A DNA stretch of 14,099 nucleotides from Chloroflexota bacterium (GTDB lineage Bacteria; Chloroflexota; Dehalococcoidia; Tepidiformales; Tepidiformaceae). The DNA is taken from assembly GCA_963169135.1 (NCBI GenBank), contig CAUJEQ010000310.1, forward strand, positions 1-14,099, in the 5' to 3' direction. The notes under the pieces are model-generated. The model was not told the origin of the DNA. It searched no databases and saw nothing but the letters and a program-made list of their open reading frames with translations. The translations under genes and the position numbers were made by a program. How positions within the stretch are numbered: position 1 is the first letter of the stretch; each line of letters opens with the position of its first letter. Shown here in pieces: positions 6,372-12,880 of the stretch.

Positions 6372-7555
6372 CCGCCGCACAGGGAACCGGGAGGTGGACG
6401 CCGGGACGGCCGGACTACGCCCTCCTCGCGCTCACAACGATATTCACCATCACTGGCATGGTCGCCGTCTACAGCTCGAGCTTCGTCATCGCGCTCGCGA
6501 AATTCGGCGACCCCTACTACTTCGTCATCCGCCAGGCCATCTGGGGCGCGATGGGTGTCATCCTCCTGATTGCACTCGCCCGGACCGACTATCGCCGCCT
6601 CCGTCCCCTGGCCGTCCCGATCATGGTCCTCACGATCGGTGCGCTGCTGGCTGTACTCGTCGTCGGTGTCGAAGGCGGTGGAGCCCGCCGCTGGCTCGGC
6701 GTTGGCGAACTGACCGTCCAACCGGCTGAGTTCGCGAAGCTCGCCGTCATCATCTACCTGGCCGCATGGCTCGCCTCCAAGGGCGATTCCGTACGCTCGC
6801 TCGAACACGGGCTCATGCCGTTCGTCATCATCATCGGTGCGGTCAGCGTCCTCATCATGCTCCAGCCCAACCTGGGGACGACCGTCATCATCCTCGCGAT
6901 CACCGTCACCATGTTCTGGGTTGCGGGCGCTTCCTTCCTCCAGATGCTCGCCCTGGGGGTCACCGGCCTGGGAAGCCTCGCCGTCCTGGCCACTATGGCT
7001 GGCTACCGGGCGGATCGCCTCTCCGCCTTCTTCAGCGCAGAAACCGACCCGCTCGGCAACGGCTTCCAGACGCTCCAGTCGCTCATCGCCATCGGCAACG
7101 GTGGAATCCACGGGCTTGGCCTCGGAGCCAGCCGCGCCAAGTTCTTCTACATTCCCGAAAGCCACACTGATGGCGTGTTCGCCATCATCGGCGAGGAGAT
7201 GGGTCTTCTCGCGACCATCCCCATCCTGCTGCTCTACATGATCCTGATGGTCCGCGGTTTCCAGGTCGCCCGCCGCGCCCGCGACGAATTCGGCCAGCTC
7301 ATCGCCACGGGCATCACCACCTGGATCACGGTCCAGGCGCTCCTGAACATTGGTGGCATCACCCGCGTCATCCCGCTGACTGGTGTCCCCCTGCCGTTCC
7401 TGAGCTATGGCAGCAACGCCCTCGCCGCTGTACTCCTCGCCATGGGCGTGCTCATCAGCATTTCCCGCTACGGAAACGACCGCGGTGGCTACATGGACGC
7501 ACACCCCGTCGAAAAGCGCCGCGTTGTGAAGAAGAAGCGGGAGCAACAGTCATGA
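6368..7555 (+). CDS. ftsW: Septal peptidoglycan glycosyltransferase FtsW, apparent ATA start
   Basis: A SEDS-family polytopic membrane protein that polymerises lipid II at the septum with FtsI; 395 residues if started at ATA 6368. Motifs in that numbering: GARRWL 105-110, QPAEFAK 118-124, QPNLGT 166-171 (usually QPDLGT), SRAKFFYIPESHTD with the putative catalytic aspartate D268, and GVPLPFLSYG 339-348. It ends in a basic tail (KRRVVKKKREQQ). No in-frame ATG, GTG or TTG exists between the upstream region and ATG 6458, and starting at 6458 would remove the cytoplasmic N-terminus (RWTPGRPDY) and half of transmembrane segment 1 (about residues 17-40). ATA 6368 overlaps the murD TAG and has GGGAGG 7 nt upstream, exactly like the ATGA junctions elsewhere here. 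The product is certain; the unusual start is inferred. The 3' end overlaps murG in ATGA. Confidence 0.9.
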   Translation: MAAAQGTGRWTPGRPDYALLALTTIFTITGMVAVYSSSFVIALAKFGDPYYFVIRQAIWGAMGVILLIALARTDYRRLRPLAVPIMVLTIGALLAVLVVGVEGGGARRWLGVGELTVQPAEFAKLAVIIYLAAWLASKGDSVRSLEHGLMPFVIIIGAVSVLIMLQPNLGTTVIILAITVTMFWVAGASFLQMLALGVTGLGSLAVLATMAGYRADRLSAFFSAETDPLGNGFQTLQSLIAIGNGGIHGLGLGASRAKFFYIPESHTDGVFAIIGEEMGLLATIPILLLYMILMVRGFQVARRARDEFGQLIATGITTWITVQALLNIGGITRVIPLTGVPLPFLSYGSNALAAVLLAMGVLISISRYGNDRGGYMDAHPVEKRRVVKKKREQQS

Positions 7556-8643
7556 GGCTCGCGCTGACCGGCGGCGGCACCGGGGGCCACATCTTCCCCG
7601 CCCTTGCCGTGCTCGAAGCTGTGCGAGCCGCATCCGGCACGCCCGTCGAGGTCTGCTTCTTTGGACCCGAAAACCGGGGCGAGCGTCCACTCGTCGAATC
7701 TGCCGGCGTCCCCTTCGAAGGTGTACCGTCCGCGGGCCTTCGCGGGCGCGGGCCCGTCGGCCTGGCGCGCAGCGCCTGGAGCCTGTGCTCAGGCGTCGTC
7801 ACTGCCATCCGGAAACTGCGCCGCTTCAAGCCCGATGTGATCTTTAGCACGGGGGGCTACGGTAGCTTCCCCGGCAGCCTGGCTGCCCGCCTCCTGCGCA
7901 GGCCGCTGGTCGTCTACCTGCCGGATGTCTATCCGGGCTGGGCCGTGAAGGCCGAACGCATGCTCGCCACTCGCATGACCACGACTACCGATGCCGCCCT
8001 CGAGTTCCTCCCCGCCAGGAAGACCGTGGTCACCGGCTACCCGGTCCGCAAGATGTTCTTCACGCTCACGCGTGACGAGGCGCGTGCTCAACTGGGCATC
8101 GCGCCTGGCGAGCGAGTCGTCGTCGTCGCCGGCGCCTCGCAGGGCGCGCGCGCCATCAATAACGCGGTGTTCCATGCCCTTCCGGTGCTCTGCCCGAAAG
8201 CCACCGTCCTCCACATTACGGGCGAAGCCGGCATCGAGGCCGCCATCGATGTCCGGGTCGCGCTCCCCCCGGACATCCGCGATCGCTACCAGCCGTCGCC
8301 GTTCCGCTCCGATTTCCCCGCGCTCATGCTCGCGGCCGATGTCGGGGTTTTCCGGGCAGGTGCGTCCGTCCTGGGCGAAATCCCCGCCGCCGCTCTTCCA
8401 TCCATCCTCATTCCCGGCACGTTCGCCGGGGGGCACCAGCGCAACAACGCCCGCTGGCTCGCGGACAACGGCGTCGCGATCCTTCTCGATGAGGAAGAGA
8501 TCGAAGACGTCGGCGCCCGGGTCGGTGAACTGCTGGACGACGATGCCCGCCGCGAAGCGATGCGAGCGGCCGCCCACGGGCTGGCGCGCCCCGATGCTGC
8601 CGCGGCCATCGCGAAGGTCGTGATGGAGGTGGCGCGTAGATGA
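7552..8643 (+). CDS. murG: Lipid II synthase MurG (UDP-GlcNAc transferase), variant HEQN motif
   Basis: A 363-residue GT28 glycosyltransferase acting on the inner membrane face, adding GlcNAc to lipid I to give lipid II. The acceptor-side G-loop GGGTGGHIFPA is at 7-17, STGGYGSFPG at 99-108, the second G-loop GASQGARAINN at 194-204, and the donor-binding region RAGAS 268-272 with E276 and HQRNNA 295-300. The usually conserved HEQN of the family reads YLPD (122-125, within VYLPDVYPG), with no histidine, glutamate or asparagine there; I recall similar YLPD forms in Chloroflexota MurG. The length is normal. ATG 7552 overlaps the ftsW stop (ATGA) with GGGAG 8 nt upstream. The overall match and the position between ftsW and murC make the name secure. 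Confidence 0.93.
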   Translation: MRLALTGGGTGGHIFPALAVLEAVRAASGTPVEVCFFGPENRGERPLVESAGVPFEGVPSAGLRGRGPVGLARSAWSLCSGVVTAIRKLRRFKPDVIFSTGGYGSFPGSLAARLLRRPLVVYLPDVYPGWAVKAERMLATRMTTTTDAALEFLPARKTVVTGYPVRKMFFTLTRDEARAQLGIAPGERVVVVAGASQGARAINNAVFHALPVLCPKATVLHITGEAGIEAAIDVRVALPPDIRDRYQPSPFRSDFPALMLAADVGVFRAGASVLGEIPAAALPSILIPGTFAGGHQRNNARWLADNGVAILLDEEEIEDVGARVGELLDDDARREAMRAAAHGLARPDAAAAIAKVVMEVARR

Positions 8644-10013
8644 CAGAACTTCGCGGCCCGGTGCACCTGGTCGGGATTGGCGGCATGCATATGTCGGCCA
8701 TCGCCCTGCTCCTGCGCGCCCGAGGAGTCGAGGTCAGTGGGAGCGACCTCCGCCCGTCCACGCTGACGGAGAAGGTCGCGGGCGCAGGCGCGCGCGTCTT
8801 CACCGGCCACGCGGCCGCGAACGTACCCGCAGGCACCGCCCTCGTGGTCACCACCGCGGCCGCGTCAGACGACAACCCCGAGCTCGCCGAGGCCCGCAGC
8901 CGTGGCATACCCATCCTCCTCCGCGCGGAGATGGTGGCCCGCCTCATGGAAGGCAAGCGCGTCGTGGCCGTCGCAGGCGCCCACGGCAAGACCACCACCT
9001 CCAGTCTGATCGCCCATGTCCTGGTCCAGGCAGGGCGCCAGCCGATGTACCTGCTCGGTGGCGAAAGCATTGACCTCGGCGGTCACGCCGCCTGGGGCGA
9101 GGGCGACATCTGCGTCGTCGAAGCCGACGAATACAAGCGGGCCTTCCACGAATACACACCAGAGATCGCGGTCATCACCAACGTCGAGCCCGACCACCTC
9201 GACTACTACGGCACGCCTGAGGCCTACCGGGACGCATTCATCGAGTTCGGCCGCAAGGTGAAGCCCGGCGGCATCATTCTCGCCTGTGCCGATGACCCCG
9301 GCGCCCGCTACGTCAGCGACGTGCTCGGCGACGACCCTCTCCGTCACGAGACCTACGGGACCGAGGGTGTCCGCTTCTGGATGGCGAAGGACGTCGCGCT
9401 CTCCGAGCGTGGCGTGGACTTCACCGTGACCCGTGGCGGCGTGCCTCTCGGTCCCATCCATGCCCCGGTGCCCGGCATCCACTTCGTCCGCAACGCCCTC
9501 GCGGCTGTGGCCGTGGCGCTCCACCTCGATGTGCCCTTCGAGACCATTCGCGACGCCGTCGGCTCCTTCCGCGGGGCAAGGCGCCGCTTCGAGAATATTG
9601 GCGAGGCTGGCGGCGTCCTCGTCATGGACGACTACGCCCACCACCCGACCGAGGTCCGGGCGACCATAGCCGCCGCCCGCGAAGCATTCCCGGAGCGCCG
9701 GCTCATCGCGGTGTACCAGCCCCACACCTACTCGCGCATCGCCTACCTCTGGGACGACTGGCTCACCTGCTGGCAGGGTCTCGACGAACTGGTCGTACTC
9801 GAGACCTACGCCGCCCGCGAGGCGCCCCTCGCCGGCCGCTCGGCAGCCGACCTCGCCGCCGTCGTCACCAACCCCCGCGCGACCTATGCCAGGGACTTCG
9901 ATGACGCCGCACGGCAGGCCGCCAAGCTCGCCAGGCCCGGCGATGTCGTCTTTACCATCGGCGCAGGCGATGTGGTCGAAGTTGGCCCAAAGCTGCTGGA
10001 GGCGCTGCGATGA
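8640..10013 (+). CDS. murC: UDP-MurNAc--L-alanine ligase MurC
   Basis: A 457-residue cytoplasmic Mur ligase, the first amino acid-adding step (L-Ala onto UDP-MurNAc). The N-terminal Rossmann motif is VGIGGMHMSAIA (11-22), the P-loop GAHGKTTTSS (113-122), then EADEYKRAF (161-169), NVEPDHLDYY (181-190), DYAHHPTE (331-338) and QPHTYSR (360-366), which together are diagnostic of MurC. The GxHNxxN motif reads GIHFVRN (279-285): the first asparagine is phenylalanine while N285 is kept. The length is normal. ATG 8640 overlaps the murG stop (ATGA), with GGAGG 10 nt upstream at 8625-8629. Mpl, the muropeptide ligase, is related, but the position before murB and ddl supports MurC. Confidence 0.95.
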   Translation: MTELRGPVHLVGIGGMHMSAIALLLRARGVEVSGSDLRPSTLTEKVAGAGARVFTGHAAANVPAGTALVVTTAAASDDNPELAEARSRGIPILLRAEMVARLMEGKRVVAVAGAHGKTTTSSLIAHVLVQAGRQPMYLLGGESIDLGGHAAWGEGDICVVEADEYKRAFHEYTPEIAVITNVEPDHLDYYGTPEAYRDAFIEFGRKVKPGGIILACADDPGARYVSDVLGDDPLRHETYGTEGVRFWMAKDVALSERGVDFTVTRGGVPLGPIHAPVPGIHFVRNALAAVAVALHLDVPFETIRDAVGSFRGARRRFENIGEAGGVLVMDDYAHHPTEVRATIAAAREAFPERRLIAVYQPHTYSRIAYLWDDWLTCWQGLDELVVLETYAAREAPLAGRSAADLAAVVTNPRATYARDFDDAARQAAKLARPGDVVFTIGAGDVVEVGPKLLEALR

Positions 10014-10924
10014 CCGCTCTCGACCAGCTTGCCGCCAGCGTCGCCTCCCACGGTGAACTCCGCCGCGGGGAGAACCTCGCCCGGCACACCACCTTCGGTA
10101 TCGGCGGCCCCGCCGACCTCTTCCTCACCGTCCGGTCGGCCGGTTCACTCGCCATCGCGACCAATGCGGCCCACGATGCTGATGTTCCGCTCTTCATCCT
10201 TGGCAGTGGTAGCAACATCCTTGTCGCCGATGCGGGCATCCGCGGACTGGTCATCGACAACCGCGCCCGCGCCGAGCAGCCCGACTCTACGGGACTGATG
10301 GTCCGCGTTGAGAGCGGGGCCAGCTTCGCGGCTTTCGCTCGGAAGATGTGCCGCCTCGGCCTCGATGGGCTCTCCTGGGCGGTCGGCATCCCCGGCACGC
10401 TCGGCGGCGCAGTCGTCTACAACGCTGGAGCCTACGGAGGCTGCCTCGCCGATGTCCTGCGGCGCGTCCGCCTGCAGCTCCCGGGGGACGGCGACCAGTG
10501 GGTCGATGCCGCGGACCTCGGACTCGTCTACCGCGGCAGTGTCTTCACCCGCGGGCAGTTCACCGGCAAGGCGGTCCTGGAGGCCGAGGTCGAACTGGTG
10601 CCCGGAAACCCCCGAGAGCTACTCGCGCGCGCAGCCTCCCACGACGAGAAGCGCCTCGCCGCCCAGCCGCGCGGCCGGAATGCAGGTTCCACCTTCAAGA
10701 ACCCGCCCGAGTCGCCTGCATGGGAGCTCATCGAAGCGGTCGGCATGCGCGGGATGCGACGCGGCGACGCGGCGATCTCCGAAAAGCACTGCAACTTCTT
10801 CGTGAACGAAGGGAACGCCACCGCCGCCGATGTCGCCTGGCTCATCGCCGAGGCCCAGCGCCGCGTCAAGGACCAGTTTGGCGTCACGCTCGAACGCGAA
10901 GTCGAATTCGTGGGGGCGTGGTGA
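10010..10924 (+). CDS. murB: UDP-N-acetylenolpyruvoylglucosamine reductase MurB (short type)
   Basis: A 304-residue FAD-dependent cytoplasmic oxidoreductase that reduces UDP-GlcNAc-enolpyruvate with NADPH to UDP-MurNAc. FAD-domain motifs are HTTFGIGGPADLF (26-38), LGSGSNILVAD (64-74) and GIPGTLGGAVVYNAGAYGG (126-144). Y174-R175 (YRGSVF), the proton-donor serine S227 in GSTFKNP (226-232), NFFVNEG (262-268) and LEREV (294-298) complete the active site. The compact size and GSTFKNP form fit the short type II MurB of Bacillus/Staphylococcus rather than the longer E. coli type. ATG 10010 overlaps the murC stop (ATGA), with GGAGG 7 nt upstream at 9998-10002. The stop TGA 10922-10924 shares one base with the ddl ATG. 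Confidence 0.95.
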   Translation: MTALDQLAASVASHGELRRGENLARHTTFGIGGPADLFLTVRSAGSLAIATNAAHDADVPLFILGSGSNILVADAGIRGLVIDNRARAEQPDSTGLMVRVESGASFAAFARKMCRLGLDGLSWAVGIPGTLGGAVVYNAGAYGGCLADVLRRVRLQLPGDGDQWVDAADLGLVYRGSVFTRGQFTGKAVLEAEVELVPGNPRELLARAASHDEKRLAAQPRGRNAGSTFKNPPESPAWELIEAVGMRGMRRGDAAISEKHCNFFVNEGNATAADVAWLIAEAQRRVKDQFGVTLEREVEFVGAW

Positions 10925-11976
10925 TGGCAAAACAGCGCGTCGCAGTCCTGCTTGGTGGCCGCTCCGGCGAGCACGAGGTCAGTGTCGTGAGCGCCCGTAG
11001 TGTCATTGCCGCCCTCGACCCCGAGCGCTGGGAAGTCGTGCCGATCGGCATCGCCAAGTCCGGCGCCTGGCTCTCGCCCGGCGAGACGCGCGCCGTGCTC
11101 GACGCCGGCGCCCGCGCATTCGAAGGCCCGGGCATACCCGTCCTCCGCGCAAACGAAGCGCTTGAGGCTCTCGATTCCTGTGCTGTCGCCTTCCCGCTGA
11201 TCCACGGCACAAACGGCGAAGATGGCACGCTCCAGGGCTTCCTCGAGATCGCCGGAAAGCCCTATGCGGGGGCCGGCGTGGCTGCCAGTGCCATCGGAAT
11301 GGACAAGGCGCTCATGAAAGCTTTGTTCCGGGAAGCAGGAATTCCTGTCGCACGCTATTCCGTAATCCGATCATGGGAGTATACACTTGCCCAGAATGAT
11401 TCGATGGGCCTTATAGAAACCGCGATTGGATATCCATGTTTTGTCAAGCCGGCCAACGGAGGCTCCTCCGTGGGCATCACCAAAGCCCGCTCGCGTGAAG
11501 ATCTCCCCGCGGCGTTCGCAGCCGCCTTCGCCTTCGACGACAAGGCCGTCGTAGAACAGGCCGTGATTGGCCGCGAGGTCGAGTGCTCCGTCCTTGGCAA
11601 CGAACACCCCGAGGCCAGCGTGGTCGGCGAGATTGTCCCGGATCGCGAGTTCTACGACTACGACTCGAAGTACGCGAGCAGTTCGGCCACCGAGCTCCGC
11701 ATCCCGGCCCCCGTTACCGAATCGGTCGCGAAGGATGTCCGCGACCTCGCCCTCCGCATGTACCGCGTTATGGGTTGCGAGGGCTATGCCCGCGTCGATT
11801 TCTTCCTGACGTCCGGGGACCGCGTTGTCGCCAACGAGGTGAACACCATCCCCGGGTTCACCAGCATCAGCATGTATCCGAAGCTCTGGGAAGCGTCCGG
11901 GCTGAGCTACACACCGCTCCTGACGCGCATCCTCGAGCTCGCTTTCGAACGCCACGAGCGGAGGTCGCGCCGATGA
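10924..11976 (+). CDS. ddl: D-alanine--D-alanine ligase Ddl
   Basis: A 350-residue ATP-grasp enzyme making the D-Ala-D-Ala dipeptide used by MurF. Motifs: GGRSGEHEVS (11-20), HGTNGEDGT (94-102, usually HGxxGEDG), DK at 127-128, VKPANGGSSVG (174-184), EFYDYDSKY (242-250), R290 and D292, and metal-binding NEVNTIPGF (304-312). The tyrosine of YDYDSKY favours D-Ala-D-Ala over D-Ala-D-Lac specificity. ATG 10924 shares one base with the murB stop and has GGGGG 7 nt upstream; GTG at 10918 or 10921 are possible alternatives adding one or two residues. Codons 130-179 (11311-11460) are about 49% GC and 46% GC at the third position, against roughly 80% third-position GC on either side, yet the protein stays well conserved there. 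The 3' end overlaps ftsQ (ATGA). Confidence 0.95.
   Translation: MAKQRVAVLLGGRSGEHEVSVVSARSVIAALDPERWEVVPIGIAKSGAWLSPGETRAVLDAGARAFEGPGIPVLRANEALEALDSCAVAFPLIHGTNGEDGTLQGFLEIAGKPYAGAGVAASAIGMDKALMKALFREAGIPVARYSVIRSWEYTLAQNDSMGLIETAIGYPCFVKPANGGSSVGITKARSREDLPAAFAAAFAFDDKAVVEQAVIGREVECSVLGNEHPEASVVGEIVPDREFYDYDSKYASSSATELRIPAPVTESVAKDVRDLALRMYRVMGCEGYARVDFFLTSGDRVVANEVNTIPGFTSISMYPKLWEASGLSYTPLLTRILELAFERHERRSRR
11311..11460 (+). other. Low-GC, unusual-codon patch inside ddl
   Basis: By hand count, 73 of 150 bases are G or C, and 23 of 50 codons end in G or C. The 20 codons before (11221-11280) have 17 of 20 ending in G/C, and the 40 after (11461-11580) have 32 of 40. The patch is rich in codons rare in this window (ATA, ACA, TCA, TGT, TTT, CTT, GTA). 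The reading frame is intact, and it encodes ddl residues 130-179, ending within the VKPANGGSSVG ATP-binding loop. Confidence 0.8.
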
Positions 11977-12860
11977 TCATCAAGCGCAACCGCCCGCCAA
12001 AGGACAACCGTGCGCGCGCCATCGTGAAGCGGAACCGCCGATCTGTCGGCGCTTCCGCCCCGCGGCTGATCGTGCGCCGTTCGCGCGGTGTCGTCGGAGG
12101 TGCACCGCCCCGACGGCCACGCGGTCCGCGTTTCTCGTGGCCCTCCTTCTCCTGGCGCCCCTCGAAAGGGCTGCTCGTGGTCTCTTCACTCGTGGGCACA
12201 CTGGCGCTGCTCGGCTATGGGGCGTTCTGGGTGTGGAACTCGCCGTTCTTCAAGATCAGCCAGGTCGAGGTCCTCGGCACCCAGCGAATCGCCGCCAGCA
12301 CCGTCATTGAAGCGACCGGCATCCTTGGCGAAAGCATGTTCGATGCCGACCTCGCGGCCGCCCAGAAGGAGCTGTACAAGGAGCCCCTCGTCTACGGGGT
12401 GCGCATCGAGCGCGACTGGCCCCACACCATCCGGATCACCATCGAGGAGCGCCGCCCCTGGGGCACCTGGGAGCAGTCCGGCGTCGAATACACCATTGAC
12501 CGCGAAGGCGTCGTCCTTGGCGTTGGTCCCGCCCCGGATGGTTCGCCGGTCATTCGCAGCTCAGAGCCCGGCAACCGCGTCCAGGGCGACCGCGTCGACT
12601 ACCAGGCCGTTGATGCCGCCGCCGAACTTTACGAGAAGCTGCCGCGCCAGCTCGGTACCACGGTCGCCGAGGTCGCCTTTATCCAGGGCAAGGGCGTCCA
12701 GGTGACCACTACCAACGGGCTCACTGCCCTCTTTGGCGATTCGAGTTCCATCTCGTACAAACTTTCGGTCTGGGCGGCCCTTGCCGCCGAAGCCCAGGCC
12801 CGGCGCATCAACTACACAACCATCGACCTGCGCTACGGCAACCGGCCGGTGCTGCAGTAG
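11973..12860 (+). CDS. ftsQ: Cell division protein FtsQ/DivIB (POTRA domain)
   Basis: A 295-residue bitopic division protein that binds FtsL and FtsB-type partners and helps recruit FtsW-FtsI. The cytoplasmic N-terminus (1-65) is very basic and has three copies of an [I][IV][KR]R[NS]R motif, followed by a twin FSW segment (FSWPSFSWRPS). One transmembrane segment covers about 66-88 (GLLVVSSLVGTLALLGYGAF). The extracytoplasmic POTRA domain runs about 93-160 (FKISQVEVLGTQRIAAS to IRITIEERRPWGTW), and the FtsQ/DivIB beta domain follows, with YTIDREGVVLG and the C-terminal INYTTIDLRYGNRPVLQ typical of the family. ATG 11973 overlaps the ddl stop (ATGA), with GGAGG 8 nt upstream (11960-11964). The frame is open further upstream within ddl, but that extension is a shadow. 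A 20-nt gap follows before ftsA. Confidence 0.92.
   Translation: MIIKRNRPPKDNRARAIVKRNRRSVGASAPRLIVRRSRGVVGGAPPRRPRGPRFSWPSFSWRPSKGLLVVSSLVGTLALLGYGAFWVWNSPFFKISQVEVLGTQRIAASTVIEATGILGESMFDADLAAAQKELYKEPLVYGVRIERDWPHTIRITIEERRPWGTWEQSGVEYTIDREGVVLGVGPAPDGSPVIRSSEPGNRVQGDRVDYQAVDAAAELYEKLPRQLGTTVAEVAFIQGKGVQVTTTNGLTALFGDSSSISYKLSVWAALAAEAQARRINYTTIDLRYGNRPVLQ
11976..12086 (+). repeat. Three imperfect copies of a basic motif in the FtsQ N-terminus
   Basis: Units at 11976-11993 (IIKRNR), 12021-12038 (IVKRNR) and 12069-12086 (IVRRSR) are spaced 15 and 16 codons apart. The first two match at 15 of 18 bases; the third matches mainly at protein level. They precede the membrane segment in the cytoplasmic tail. 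Confidence 0.55.
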
Positions 12861-12866
12861 AAATTC

Positions 12867-12873
12867 AGAGGAG
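12867..12873 (+). promoter_or_regulatory. Shine-Dalgarno sequence of ftsA
   Basis: AGAGGAG lies 7 nt upstream of ATG 12881 in the 20-nt ftsQ-ftsA gap. It is one of the strongest ribosome binding sites in the window, consistent with independent initiation of ftsA. Confidence 0.75.
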
Positions 12874-12880
12874 AACCACC

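Noticed and set aside
3856..6380. Minus-strand open frames opposite mraY and murD (381 and 402 codons)
   Set aside because: Same reason: compositional shadows of well-recognised plus-strand genes.
6287..7546. Long minus-strand open frame opposite ftsW (419 codons)
   Set aside because: Asp/Glu/Gly-rich low-complexity shadow of FtsW codons; no domain or plausible ribosome binding context.
6458..7555. ftsW starting at the first in-frame ATG, 6458
   Set aside because: It would cut transmembrane segment 1 in half, leave an 86-nt gap in an otherwise overlapping operon, and ignore the GGGAGG at 6355-6360.
10348..10923. Upstream extension of the ddl frame through murB
   Set aside because: The translation is arginine/proline-rich nonsense overlapping all of MurB's active-site region; Ddl homology starts at ATG 10924.
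11311..11460. Low-GC ddl patch as an insertion element or intron
   Set aside because: The frame is uninterrupted, the residues align with normal Ddl, and there are no repeats or junction signals.
11583..11972. Upstream extension of the ftsQ frame through ddl
   Set aside because: It overlaps the conserved C-terminal half of Ddl. The ATGA overlap with a ribosome binding site marks the true start at 11973.
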